Source: Bacteroidales bacterium (GTDB taxonomy: Bacteria > Bacteroidota > Bacteroidia > Bacteroidales > Lentimicrobiaceae). From it: a stretch of 38,099 nt of DNA. Numbering within the stretch: the first letter of the stretch is position 1; the number at the start of each line of letters is the position of its first letter. The stretch is from contig JALHHH010000055.1 of NCBI GenBank assembly GCA_022837485.1, positions 1 through 38,099 on the forward strand, in the 5' to 3' direction. Under the pieces are notes generated by a model. That model did not search any database. It saw only the letters and a program-made list of their open reading frames with translations, and was not told the origin of the DNA. This document shows, one piece after another, positions 16,901-25,212 of the stretch. The position numbers and the translations under genes were made by a program.

Positions 16901-17220
16901 TCGTTGTACCAGGTAAGCTGACGAGCCGTTCCACCTTCTGAAGGCATCACCCATATCTGACGGCTGCCGGAATATTCGGCTGAAAAGGCGATCCATTTCC
17001 CGTCGGGCGAAATCTTCGGAAAAAGCTCCAGCCCTTCATGCGAAGTCAGACGTCTGGCCTCTCCCCCATTGGCAGAAACCGTCCAGATGTCGCCTGCATA
17101 TACAAAGGCGACCAGGTTTTTATTGATATCGGGAAAACGAAGTAAACGGGCATCGTCCATGGCTTTAACCCCTGCCGACAAACCGATTGCCAGCACCATT
17201 AATAATATTTTTCTGATCAT
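13942..17220 (-). CDS. Secreted tricorn-like protease (peptidase family S41)
   Basis: A 1092-residue protein with an N-terminal signal peptide (ILLMVLAIGLSAGVKA), so it is exported to the periplasm. The first ~600 residues are beta-propeller blades of the TolB/WD40-like type with repeated FSPDxKxIAF motifs. Then come a Lys/Glu-rich linker (KSKGKAKDEPEKKEDK), a helical core domain, a PDZ-like domain (~residues 760-850) and the S41 catalytic domain. The nucleophile is most likely S973, the third serine in NGYSSSGGDAF, and the IIDDRYNGGG segment upstream is characteristic of tricorn. Tricorn enzymes degrade oligopeptides from larger proteases into small peptides; export suggests a role in peptide scavenging or envelope turnover. 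It is a single-gene unit ending at the shared terminator. Confidence 0.93.
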   Translation of the reverse strand: MIRKILLMVLAIGLSAGVKAMDDARLLRFPDINKNLVAFVYAGDIWTVSANGGEARRLTSHEGLELFPKISPDGKWIAFSAEYSGSRQIWVMPSEGGTARQLTWYNEVGVMPPRGGYDHVVLDWTPDSKEILIRANRTTFGERNGKYFLVHIDGGFERPLPIVNGGFAVFSPDAKKLAFTPVDREFRTWKRYKGGRATELWTYDLENNTAEQITDFTGSDQWPTWWGSDIVFASDRDLRLNLYRYNTTTRQTTQLTFHKDFDVMWPSGENGQIVYENGGYLYKLDIANGRNEKITVSLNFDNPNLVAYFKNVKDDIHSLNISPTGKRALFDARGDIFSVPAENGVIENLTQTQNAREINPSWSPNGKYISYYSDATGEYEIYLLENKKGAKPRQLTSNSAAWKYDAEWSPDSKYLVYSDRTMQLLLVDVESGRQTVVDKAVESEIRTYAFSPDSEWITYNKEGANGFSAVWVYNIPSAKATQLTDDRFDDYSPVFSKCGKFIFFVSNRDFNLEFSSYEFDYLYNKASKIYAVALKNDGSKLFKTKNDVEPVNEEKPAAEAGNGKSKGKAKDEPEKKEDKLKVTIDFQGINNRVEALPVPSGNYRIIGPADGGLLYVSDGKLMRYNAADEKTEEIMDRVFMAIPSADGKSFLYRSGGDYGIAKVAPGQKQGTGKLDLDRMEMKIDPRMEWNQIYTDGWRIFRDYFYVNNLHGVDWPGLKKRYGELLPYVGSRFDLDYILNEIVSESNAGHAYVDWGDIRRVKRVNTGLLGAELVADAAAGRYRIERIYKGENWNEARRSPLTELGVNVTEGDYLISINGRDITTKDNPYLFLENLAGVPVEIAVNKKADASGAVISVIKPIESEVELKHFNWVEERRALVDKLSGGRIGYIYVPNTAQDGNRELYRGMYTYHNKEALIIDDRYNGGGFIPDRMADLLDRRTLTYWHRNGMEPSKAPGVAHDGPKVMLINGYSSSGGDAFPYFFKKLGLGKLIGTRTWGGLVGISGNARLVDGGYISVPRFGIFDENENWIIEGIGVYPDIEVVDRPEQLAKGIDPGIEKAVEVLLRELEENPVKKVKSPAPPDRSGWIEVDIK

Positions 17221-17575
17221 GACTGATTGGATTTAAAGAATAGAAAACAGGGGCACTAAGGTAAAGTTTTTTTTCAAGGTCAGGACTACCGGGCAGGTTA
17301 TTCACCGGATGTTCGTTGGCATGAATATCCCGGAAACACTATTATCGGTCAACTGAGGAATGGAAGGTTAATCGCCAAAACACTAATTTCGGAAATACAC
17401 TAAAATACTGTAATACAGTTTATTAAAAGAAATATTCCACATGCTTATAAAGCCCCGGCGAATCAGCGGAAACGCAATTTCCCGGGTAAGTGAAAATTCC
17501 CGGAATCCGCGCAGCCATTAAAATATGGGGATGCCGAAAAAAGAAGCAATTCAGACAGCAGCAGGCGAGGCCATT
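17221..17575. other. Intergenic region, 355 bases
   Basis: Spacer between two minus-strand genes. It should hold the protease promoter; TACCTTAG on the minus strand (near 17257-17264) is one mismatch from the -7 consensus, without a clear -33 partner. No gene, RNA or repeat was recognised. Confidence 0.4.
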
Positions 17576-18016
17576 CTAATCCAGAATGTAAATCAGCAGT
17601 GGAACGGGAAGCTTACCTTCGATGTTGAAAACAATGGTTCCGTAATTGCTTGAGCCTTTGCGGACAATGGTGCCGTCGAAATTGTAGAGAATGGTTCCAT
17701 AGTCGCTGTTTCCCTGGCGGATGTAGCCATTGTCCCAGTTGTACATCACTTTTCCGTATGCGCTTCTGCCCTGCCGGAGATTGCGGCCATCCCAGTTATA
17801 AAGAATTTCACCATAGTTACTCGAACCCTGGCGTATAACAGTTCCATCGTAATTAACCATTACTTGTCCGTAATCACTTTTCCCTTTCCGGAGGTAACGG
17901 CCGTCCCAGCTGCACAGCACTTCTCCATATACACTTGAGCCTTTTCTTACAAGCGTTTGCGCATGCGCCTCTGCTGCCATAATGCTGACAAAAAGCAGAA
18001 TCAGGATCTTTTTCAT
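17576..18016 (-). CDS. Secreted protein made of six 19-residue tandem repeats
   Basis: A 146-residue exported protein: signal peptide MKKILILLFVSIMAAEAHAQ, then six gapless repeats at residues 24-42, 43-61, 62-80, 81-99, 100-118 and 119-137. The consensus is R-K/Q-G-x-S-x-Y-G-x-I/V-L/M-x-N-W-D-G-x-x-I/V, with a hydrophobic nine-residue tail. Each unit predicts two short beta-strands and a turn, so the whole probably folds as a beta-meander, propeller or flower. It may belong to small Bacteroidetes proteins called 5-fold beta-flower proteins, but I am not sure of that name. DNA copies have drifted at many codons, so the array is not a recent expansion. Function unknown; likely periplasmic or surface binding. 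Confidence 0.85.
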   Translation of the reverse strand: MKKILILLFVSIMAAEAHAQTLVRKGSSVYGEVLCSWDGRYLRKGKSDYGQVMVNYDGTVIRQGSSNYGEILYNWDGRNLRQGRSAYGKVMYNWDNGYIRQGNSDYGTILYNFDGTIVRKGSSNYGTIVFNIEGKLPVPLLIYILD

Positions 18017-18064
18017 AGAACAGGCTTTTTATCTGTTTGTATATTGCTGCAGAAGGAAATAATT

Positions 18065-18628
18065 TCAGATACGGAGCAAGCCGCGGAATCCGCGTGAAGC
18101 GTAATAGGATTCAGCGCCGTTATGATAAACAAAAACCTTACCATAACGGAAATCGGCGAACAGTGCTCCGCCAAGCTTCCGGATCGATGCGGGTGTTTGT
18201 ATCCAGCTCGAGGTGGTGGTGTCAAATCCGCCGAACTGCTGTAAAATGCGGTATTGCTCTTCGTTCAGGATTTCAATCCCCATTGAGACAGCCATATCCA
18301 GGGCACTGTCTGCAGGCTTATGCTGTTTTCGTGATTCCAGTGCCTGACGATCGTAACAAATGCTGCGGCGTCCGCGCGGACTTTGCAACGAACAGTCGTA
18401 AAACACAAAGCCGCCATGATCCTGTATCAAACCCAATACGTCCGGTTCGCCACCTGTTTCTTCCATCCTTTTCAGAGACAAAATCTTTCCGGGATTTTCC
18501 CGAAGTCTTGTTTCCACTGCATCCCATTCCATGCCCGGATGCCTGTGCATATTAGATTTGAACCGTTCGGCCAGGAGTTTTAACAATTCTTCCGTTTCTA
18601 TCCCTGAGAGCATACTTTCTTTTTTCAT
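18065..18628 (-). CDS. DUF4256-domain protein
   Basis: A 187-residue soluble protein that I recognise as a DUF4256 family member: start LLKLLAERFKSNMHRHPGMEW, middle MEETGGEPDVLG and YDCSLQSPRGRRSICYDR, end RKLGGALFADFRYGKVFVYHNGAESYYASRGFRG. It spans the whole family length. No signal peptide, membrane segment or catalytic motif is obvious, and the function is unknown. It is 48 bases upstream of the repeat-protein gene on the same strand, so the two may share a transcript. The ATG at 18628 is used; MLSGIE five codons on is an alternative start. Confidence 0.85.
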   Translation of the reverse strand: MKKESMLSGIETEELLKLLAERFKSNMHRHPGMEWDAVETRLRENPGKILSLKRMEETGGEPDVLGLIQDHGGFVFYDCSLQSPRGRRSICYDRQALESRKQHKPADSALDMAVSMGIEILNEEQYRILQQFGGFDTTTSSWIQTPASIRKLGGALFADFRYGKVFVYHNGAESYYASRGFRGLLRI

Positions 18629-18858
18629 TTTTCAAAGAGTTAAGGATCGGCACACCAAAATCAGCTGAAGCAGGTCACCTTTAGCCCGGTGCATGAAAAA
18701 AATGTCCGGATACCGGAATTATAACAATCAGTCGCCTTAAGGGTTTAACATCCTAATGCAATGTACGGCTGTGCAGAAGGCCTGAAAATTAATAACGCCG
18801 ATAAAATCCTCGTTGCCCGGTTACTGCCAGGCATGAAAAAAAAGTAGCATCCCCGGTT

Positions 18859-19563
18859 TCAGAACCTGTAACCAACGCCCAGCCCCAGGTTTATCGTTCC
18901 CATTGGCTGACTGAATGTTACGTAATTGCGTATTCCCATACTTGAGGTTGTCTCAACATCCTTAAACTTGGGTTTTGCATACAAATAATCGAGGTTAAGC
19001 AGAATACAAAGTTTCTCTCCGGCATTGTACTTCAGTCCTGCTCCGGCCATTAGAGCAACCGAAGATCCGGTAGCACTCTGTTCTTTAATCCAGAATATTT
19101 CTCCATCCGCCAAAATGTCGATATTAAATTCAGGGGAGGCAGCTGACATCAGGCCAATCATCAGGCGGGCATCTGCACTGGTTTTGGAGGACCAAGGCCA
19201 GGATCCGTACACACCGGCGAGGTAACTCCCTGCCGACCAGGCACCACTCTCAACTGTACCATTGGTGCCAAATGGAAACATGACCGATAACTGGTCGGCA
19301 ATTGCCTGTGCATCGGTACCCAGGGCCTGTCCTCTTATTAAACCGGCTATACCGTATGTATCGCCGAGTTTGGATGCAAAAGAGAGATCAAACATAAAAC
19401 CTGCTTTCGCCAGTCCAGCCGAAGAATTATCAGGGTCATTACTTGCAAAATCGCCCTCCGGGATGCTGATTCCCATAGCAATGGCAAAATATCCCTTATC
19501 CTGCGAAAAAGTCTGCCAGGCCGTTAACAGCAGTATGGAAATCAAAAAAAGAATTCGTTTCAT
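18859..19563 (-). CDS. Outer-membrane beta-barrel protein
   Basis: A 234-residue exported protein with signal peptide MKRILFLISILLLTAWQTFS. The mature part alternates hydrophobic and polar residues and ends in the typical outer-membrane strand GTINLGLGVGYRF, with terminal Phe. Glycine- and aromatic-rich strands (SLAGVYGSWPWSS, LCILLNLDYLYAKPKF) support an 8-10-strand barrel of the OMP_b-brl type. Ligand and role cannot be told. It stands alone between two gaps and presumably has its own promoter. Confidence 0.82.
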   Translation of the reverse strand: MKRILFLISILLLTAWQTFSQDKGYFAIAMGISIPEGDFASNDPDNSSAGLAKAGFMFDLSFASKLGDTYGIAGLIRGQALGTDAQAIADQLSVMFPFGTNGTVESGAWSAGSYLAGVYGSWPWSSKTSADARLMIGLMSAASPEFNIDILADGEIFWIKEQSATGSSVALMAGAGLKYNAGEKLCILLNLDYLYAKPKFKDVETTSSMGIRNYVTFSQPMGTINLGLGVGYRF

Positions 19564-20205
19564 AGTTCAAGATGTTTCAAAAAAACTAACCAAACCTTTC
19601 ATTTGAACCGGTTAGCCCGATTCATCCGGAGTTGAGCAGTATAACGGACAAGGAAGTTTGTTATGGAAACAGAGAATAAAGAACGCAGACAGGAATTACA
19701 GACCGGATGTGGAAACGAGCATACCGTTACATGCAAAATTCTGTTCCGTGTCGGGTTGCGGGATGATTCTGCACTTTGATTCGGATCAAATCGCAGCGGA
19801 GTACAATCGGATGCTGAGCTTACCCGGACATAACCTTCCAGAGGCTGCGGTTTAATTGTGATAACAGATTACGATGGCAGAACGAAGGCAGTCACGCCTT
19901 TCCCAGAAGATGCATCTACGGAAAGTACTTTTTGCCGGTAATTATTCCGGAATGCACGACGGATTGGCACAATGTTGTTCATTCTGTCGTCAGAAGACCT
20001 AATTTACAAAAAAATATGGAATTATCAAAACTATGGAGTTATAATTTACTAAGGTGACGAGGTGAAAGAATATTCAGCTCGTCGCGGCCAGGCTTTTATA
20101 CATACAAGCCGATCCATGAGGGGCCGTAAGCTTTGGAAAATTTCCCGGCTTTCCGGATCAAGGCCTTACAGTTGTAATAACGAAATTGAACGGCAGTAAA
20201 ACAAA
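19564..20205. other. Intergenic region, about 640 bases
   Basis: No credible gene was found. A 65-codon frame at 19658-19855 (plus) lacks recognisable domains and looks accidental. No tRNA or repeat was recognised. The stretch next to 19563 should carry the barrel gene's promoter. Confidence 0.4.
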
Positions 20206-20240
20206 CATCCGCGCAAACGACAACCTGCCGGACGCGGATG
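20206..20240 (-). terminator. Likely rho-independent terminator of the PepSY-like gene
   Basis: CATCCGCG (20206-20213) and CGCGGATG (20233-20240) are a perfect 8-bp inverted repeat. Read on the minus strand the hairpin is followed by TTTGTTTTACTG, fitting a terminator for the gene that ends at 20292. The 19-base loop is long. Confidence 0.6.
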
Positions 20241-20291
20241 CTCAATATAATTTTGTTCATCCGGACGAATTCCGGTGACGGTCAGGAATAC

Positions 20292-20735
20292 TTAACTGTC
20301 GATCCTGAGAAAATCGCCCTTCATGTTAAACTCAAGATCAAGACCGTTGTCGAGCTCAACCTGCTGATTCTTCCCGTCAATCTCCCAGCCGGTAATCGAA
20401 TTTGCCGGATAGTTTTGCTGTACGTAGTTCAGTATCTTTTCAGGGATCACACTGTCAGGAAGCGGAGTCCTTCCATCAATGCCAATAATTTCTTTTTTCC
20501 GGTTAAACTCCAGATTTATGTTTCCCTCCAGGACAACATCATACGTCTTTGTAAGCCCATCCCTATCGATAACAGACTGAAGCACCTGAATGCCTGCAAA
20601 ATGCGTTGAAACATAGGTCTGAATTTCGTCGGGCAGTCCGGAATATGGAACAATTTCGTCTTTGCTGCAACCGGAAAGACTTATCATAAGTGCAGCAAGC
20701 AACAAGCTCCATTTGGAAATGCTACTTGTAAACAT
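20292..20735 (-). CDS. PepSY-like (BLIP-fold) lipoprotein
   Basis: A 147-residue lipoprotein: hydrophobic signal segment ending in the lipobox SLSGC, then two related ~65-residue PepSY-like halves (LPDEIQTYVSTHFAGIQVLQ and IPEKILNYVQQNYPANSITG). Each half ends in a strand pair with VELDNGLDLEFNMKG-like character. This is the PepSY_like/BLIP-related fold common in secreted Bacteroidetes proteins of unknown function; it resembles protease- or lactamase-inhibitor-like binding domains, but no activity can be inferred. A short hydrophobic helix and the Cys suggest membrane anchoring. It appears monocistronic, with a terminator downstream. Confidence 0.85.
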   Translation of the reverse strand: MFTSSISKWSLLLAALMISLSGCSKDEIVPYSGLPDEIQTYVSTHFAGIQVLQSVIDRDGLTKTYDVVLEGNINLEFNRKKEIIGIDGRTPLPDSVIPEKILNYVQQNYPANSITGWEIDGKNQQVELDNGLDLEFNMKGDFLRIDS

Positions 20736-20856
20736 TTTTTAAATTAATTTTAAGATAATGCTACTCTATTAAAGGATTTTTGCAACTCCAGGCACATTAA
20801 ACGTAATATTGCAACAATTGTTTTGGTTTGGAGTGATGATATTCGTTAATGGAATT

Positions 20857-21804
20857 TCAGCAAAAAGCCTTAGGATTAATCAAATCGGAAAGCCCGATAC
20901 CATTCAGGTATAAGGGTTCCTTCATGGCTTCCGTCGCTTCTTTAAACATGGGATCAAGAAGAGGATAACAGTGAACCATATCTTCTCCCTGTCTGAATAC
21001 GACATCGCAGCCGGCATCCTTAGCTTTCCGGGCAAACTGTTCTCCGTCGCAGTACAGCTCATCGGCATCGCCGGCATTGATCAGCATGGGCGGCAAACCC
21101 GTCAAATCGCCAAACAGAGGTGAGATCAGGGGATTGGAAGGATCGCTCCCGGCCGAATAGTAACGACTGAAAACGGTCCATGAGTCCATAGGAGCCAGAG
21201 ACACCCTGTTTTTTGTTTTGTACGATTCGCCCGAGCAGGTCAGATCGGTCCACGGGGAAATGGCTACTGCAGCCACGGGGATGGGCAGGTTCTCATTTTT
21301 CAGGGCAAGGAGTGTCGCCAGACAAAGACCTCCTCCGGCCGACTCTCCGGCAATAAGTATGTTTTCGGGTTTATACCCGGATGAAAGCAACCAGCGGTAA
21401 ACGCTCACGGAATCGTCGAGAGCGGCAGGAAACGGATGCTCCGGAGCAAGCCTGTAATCGTACTGAAGACAGTACACTCCGGTTTTAGCTGCCAGTTTTG
21501 CCACAATGCCGCGATGGTCGCTGCACGATCCGGAAACATAACCGCCGCCGTGAGCGTACATAAGAACCTTTTCGGGACCGGAACCCGAAGGAACCAGCAT
21601 TTCTGCATTAATTCCCTCAATCGCAAGCTTTTGAACGCTGACGTTCGCAGGTAACCTGCCAAATCGGGCAGCCCCTTTCTCGCATTGCTCTCTGAATGCA
21701 GGAATGGACGTATTGAAATCGAACACCGGCTTTCGCAGTTTGCCTTCAAATAAATGCCTGTTTCGCAACATTAAATTTATCATCCTGCTTTTAAACCCTG
21801 CCAT
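20857..21804 (-). CDS. Alpha/beta hydrolase, HSL-type esterase
   Basis: A 315-residue cytoplasmic esterase of the hormone-sensitive-lipase group (alpha/beta hydrolase fold-3). The oxyanion-hole motif HGGG is at 85-88 and the nucleophile S155 is in GESAGG. The acid is most likely D248 in NAGDADELYCDG, and H278 in DMVHCY completes the triad. Also typical is YRLAPEHPFPAALDD. It should hydrolyse short-chain acyl esters; the natural substrate is unknown. No signal peptide is seen. It is separated from its neighbours by more than 100 bases on each side, so is probably transcribed alone. Confidence 0.93.
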   Translation of the reverse strand: MAGFKSRMINLMLRNRHLFEGKLRKPVFDFNTSIPAFREQCEKGAARFGRLPANVSVQKLAIEGINAEMLVPSGSGPEKVLMYAHGGGYVSGSCSDHRGIVAKLAAKTGVYCLQYDYRLAPEHPFPAALDDSVSVYRWLLSSGYKPENILIAGESAGGGLCLATLLALKNENLPIPVAAVAISPWTDLTCSGESYKTKNRVSLAPMDSWTVFSRYYSAGSDPSNPLISPLFGDLTGLPPMLINAGDADELYCDGEQFARKAKDAGCDVVFRQGEDMVHCYPLLDPMFKEATEAMKEPLYLNGIGLSDLINPKAFC

Positions 21805-22240
21805 ATTGTTATATTTTTAAGGTTTTTAACACGGAAATCGGATAAAGGCGAAAGTGAAATCACTGTTTTTCCTGTTTGCACAGTTTTTCCGCCCGGGAAT
21901 AGTATGCGTTTTAACTGCCGCTACATACCTTCTCCTTTCTCCGAACCAGAGCAAAAGTATTCATTTCGTTTAATATTCGTACAATATATTTATATTAATT
22001 CTATCGATATAGAGTAAACTATATAAATACATGTAATGGTATATCTGAGAAAAACTAAAAACTTCCTTTGCATTTTCGAATATACACTACACAGCAATGA
22101 ATCCTAACGGTTTAATTTGAAACCTATCCCGAAAGGCCAGCAGGAATGGATCCTCTGCAATAATTATATTCTGAATTTAACGGGCTGAACAGCTCAGAGG
22201 CAGGGAATGAAAACAGGCAAATCGCCCGGGTTTTAAAGGA
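21805..22240. other. Intergenic region, about 435 bases, A+T-rich
   Basis: No gene recognised. The stretch around 21960-22035 is very A+T-rich with runs such as ACAATATATTTATATTAAT, and could hold the esterase promoter (minus strand) or a regulatory site. No clean promoter consensus or hairpin was identified. Confidence 0.35.
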
Positions 22241-23980
22241 TTATCGTTCCCCGATCTGCTGCCTCCACATGGCGTAGTAGAGTCCTTTGTTTTCGAGCAG
22301 GGCGTCGTGATTACCTTCTTCCACGATTTTCCCCTTTTCCAGAACATAAATACGGTCGGCATGCATGATGGTGGAAAGGCGGTGGGCGATCATCAGGATA
22401 ATTTGCTTTTTACCTGCCGAGATTTGGCGCAGAGTGCCGGTGATTTCCTCTTCCGTAATTGAATCGAGAGCCGAAGTAGCTTCATCAAAGATCAGCACCT
22501 TCGGATTTCTCACCAGAGCCCTTGCGATAGCCAGGCGTTGCTTTTCTCCGCCTGAAACCATTTTTCCGCCTTCGCCCAGTAGGGTGTCGAGTCCGTGCTT
22601 CGATTCCTCCACGATTTTAAGGCTTGAAGCCTTACGCAATGCTGTCAGTATCTCTTCGTCGGTAGCATCGGGCTTAACAAACTGAAGATTGGCACGGATG
22701 GAACCCGAAAAAAGCTGAGTATCCTGTGTAACAAAACCCAGTTGGCGGCGCAGCCGATTGTACCGTATCTCCCTGGCTGGAATATCGTCGAAATAGATTT
22801 TGCCACCGGTGGGAGTATACAGCCCGACAAGCAGCTTAACCAGCGTTGACTTACCGCATCCCGAAGGTCCCACAAAGGCAATGGTCTCTCCTATTCCAAC
22901 TTTAAACGACAGATTCTCAATGGCGTCGTGACCTGCCTTAGCATAACGAAAATGCACATCTTCAAAGCGTAGAGATTCAATTTCACCGATATCAACCGGC
23001 TCGTCGGGCCGGTATTCCGTCTCCTTTTTCAAAAGATTTCTGAACATCTGCAAAGATGCTTCTGCTTCGCGGTATGCCAGAAGAATGGAACCCAGATCCT
23101 GAAGGGGAAACATAATGCGGGTTGAAATAAATTGCATCGCAATCAGTTCACCGGTTGATAACATATTTCTGAAAATCAGCCATAACAGTATGAAAAGAAT
23201 TGATTCCTTGAGTATCAATAGAACGGATTTCTGATAAAAGGTCAGTGTCCTGATCTTCTTCACCTTATTCATCTCAAGATCGTAGATGTTTCCGGTAAAC
23301 ACACGCAGCCTTCTGATTTCAGGCCATGTAAGTCCCATGCTTTTGACAAACTCAATGTTCCGTAGCGATTCGGTAATTGTTCCGCTCATCTTGTTCGTTT
23401 CCTGAATTACGGACCGCTGAATGGTTTTAATTTTCCGGCTCAACATTCCGGTAAGTCCTCCAAGCCAAACCACCCCGATAATAAATACGGGTATCAGTGC
23501 CCAGTGTTTGGTCACGGAATACCATATCAGAAAAGCAATGCCGACTACGGCAGAAAAAAGGGAAGTAATGAACGCATTGATGAACCGCTCGTTGTCGTTC
23601 CTCACTTTCTGCAGCAGCGACAACAGATGACCGCTGCTGCTGTCTTCGAATTCGCTGAATGGAAGACGTAAAGTATGTTTCAGACCCTCATTGAAAATGG
23701 ACAACCCGAATTTCTGTACAACCATTCGCGTAAAATAATCGGTGAATGCGTGTGTAAGCCGGGCAGCAAGAGCAATCCCTATTGCCAGTGCAAGCAGACC
23801 AAGAACGCCTTTTACAAGTTCATCCTGACTGCGTCCGTCGGGGTTAACTGCAAAATTATCGATGATCTTTCCGAAAATGATGGGATCAATCAAATCCAGA
23901 ACCTGAGCCACTGCAGCCAGGGACATCGAAAGAAACAGCCACTTTTTAAAAGGCTTAAGGTACGTCCAGAGAATTTTCAA
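22241..23980 (-). CDS. ABC exporter, fused membrane and ATPase domains
   Basis: A 579-residue half-transporter of the MsbA/lipid-drug exporter type, which acts as a dimer. About six membrane helices occupy residues 10-300. The ATPase domain has Walker A GPSGCGKST near 370-378, signature VSGGEKQRLAIARAL near 474, Walker B VLIFDEATSALD near 493, and the switch His in IAHRLST. The start is TTG at 23980: no in-frame ATG lies between it and an upstream in-frame stop, and the next ATG (residue 19) would cut into the first helix. Substrate unknown. A degenerate partner half-transporter is absent, so a homodimer is likely. Confidence 0.92.
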   Translation of the reverse strand: MKILWTYLKPFKKWLFLSMSLAAVAQVLDLIDPIIFGKIIDNFAVNPDGRSQDELVKGVLGLLALAIGIALAARLTHAFTDYFTRMVVQKFGLSIFNEGLKHTLRLPFSEFEDSSSGHLLSLLQKVRNDNERFINAFITSLFSAVVGIAFLIWYSVTKHWALIPVFIIGVVWLGGLTGMLSRKIKTIQRSVIQETNKMSGTITESLRNIEFVKSMGLTWPEIRRLRVFTGNIYDLEMNKVKKIRTLTFYQKSVLLILKESILFILLWLIFRNMLSTGELIAMQFISTRIMFPLQDLGSILLAYREAEASLQMFRNLLKKETEYRPDEPVDIGEIESLRFEDVHFRYAKAGHDAIENLSFKVGIGETIAFVGPSGCGKSTLVKLLVGLYTPTGGKIYFDDIPAREIRYNRLRRQLGFVTQDTQLFSGSIRANLQFVKPDATDEEILTALRKASSLKIVEESKHGLDTLLGEGGKMVSGGEKQRLAIARALVRNPKVLIFDEATSALDSITEEEITGTLRQISAGKKQIILMIAHRLSTIMHADRIYVLEKGKIVEEGNHDALLENKGLYYAMWRQQIGER

Positions 23981-24173
23981 TCGTGCGCTTATTTTGAAAT
24001 TACATAATAAAACTCAACTGCCTGAGCGCTGAAAATCCATGACTTAGCAATTTCTGTACCACCAGGATTGTGATTGTCATTTCTTTGTCAGGCATTTATT
24101 GCCTGAGCCGCTTTTTGCATTTCTCACGGCAAGGCTGGTCCGGAATGCTCTGAAGCAAAGCCTTGCCAAACCG

Positions 24174-24752
24174 TCATTTTTTGTTAAACAGCTGTTCGGC
24201 AGGACATCCCAGCTCTCTCTGCCTGCAGTGTTTACAGGTGAGCTTCCCTCTCACATAACCATTGCCGGCGGTTGAAAGACCGGCCAGGAACAATGCTGCC
24301 AGCAACACAATCAGATTAAAATCCGTCAGGAGATAAAAAATAGCCGTACCAAGAGGAATCAGAACTACCAGCATATTCGGGAGCATATGTTTCCATGAAA
24401 GTGTTTTGCTGTTAAACTCTTTCGGCTCGCCAAATCCAAAGAAAAAGGCGCTTATTTTTCCTTTTCCGAAACCGCATCGTTTACCGCAATAGTAGCAGTA
24501 TGTGCAGCTTGTCTTTAATAATCTGACCTCCAGGATCAGAATATAAGCCAGATAAAAAAGGGCAAAAACAAGTCCTGCTTTCAGCATAATCCCTATCCCA
24601 AGTGCATAGGAAGCCAAAGAAAAAAGATTTGACACCAGCACCGTCCGGACCGGGAATTCCGCATATGCATCCAAAGATTTCATACGTTGGTTTTTAAAAA
24701 CGGGAGTCCCCAATGATTTCCTGTATACGGAATTCCGGGACCAGTTAACCAT
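24174..24752 (-). CDS. Cysteine-rich four-helix membrane protein of unknown function
   Basis: A 192-residue membrane protein with four predicted helices (about 37-57, 60-78, 125-142, 146-162). Seven cysteines form two clusters on the same side: C83-x2-C86-x2-C89-x3-C93 (CTYCYYCGKRC) after helix 2, and C173-x2-C176-x6-C183 near the C terminus. That pattern suggests a bound metal or iron-sulfur cluster. Similar hypothetical proteins occur in Bacteroidetes and methanogens as far as I recall, but I know no function. The ATG at residue 24 (24683) is an alternative start, just before the SLDAYAEFPVRT segment that looks like the conserved beginning. Confidence 0.75.
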   Translation of the reverse strand: MVNWSRNSVYRKSLGTPVFKNQRMKSLDAYAEFPVRTVLVSNLFSLASYALGIGIMLKAGLVFALFYLAYILILEVRLLKTSCTYCYYCGKRCGFGKGKISAFFFGFGEPKEFNSKTLSWKHMLPNMLVVLIPLGTAIFYLLTDFNLIVLLAALFLAGLSTAGNGYVRGKLTCKHCRQRELGCPAEQLFNKK

Positions 24753-25212
24753 TCCGCTTCAGGCCTTCCGGCATTTAGATTTGAACCGGTAAACGATTTC
24801 TGCGGTACCAGGTGCCATTACCAGCGTTAGTAACCATCCTCTAAGTTAAGAAATTCATACATCGAACCAGACTTTTGGAACTCCATTTTCAAACCATCCG
24901 GTTTTTTTGGAGAAGCCTGCGGTAACAAATCGAATGCCTGAAAAGTAAAGAAATAGCAGATTAACGGGATTCCTTTGTGATTCCTTCGTGAGAAATTCCT
25001 TTTAAGGTCCTTTTAATGACCTTTTATCATGGAAAGACAGATTCTCTCCGGTATATCCAAATTGCATGTAATCAATGAATTAAAGAGAATATTTTACCGG
25101 TGGAATTTTATCCCGGTGAATCAAAAAAGGACTCTGAATGGTCTTTGGTAAAACCCAATTATAGAGAAAGGTCGGATGAACATCTGAGATCGTAAACCGG
25201 AGACTTAAGTTC
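24753..25212. other. Intergenic region, 460 bases
   Basis: Between two minus-strand genes. No gene, tRNA or clear hairpin was recognised. It should contain the promoter of the cysteine-rich membrane protein. Confidence 0.35.

Noticed and set aside
16162..16941. Plus-strand frame of 259 codons inside the tricorn gene
   Set aside because: Antisense shadow of the beta-propeller region; no independent support.
19658..19855. 65-codon plus-strand frame in the gap after the barrel gene
   Set aside because: No recognisable domain, no promoter or ribosome site, and unconvincing composition. Treated as chance.
21960..22035. A+T-rich stretch considered as an origin or phage attachment site
   Set aside because: No DnaA boxes, iterons, tRNA or integrase gene nearby.
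19601..24790. Shared 12-base ATTTGAACCGGT upstream of the barrel gene (19601-19612) and of the cysteine-rich membrane protein gene (24779-24790)
   Set aside because: Repeated 12-mers are expected by chance in 38 kb, and only two copies were noticed. Not enough for an operator claim.
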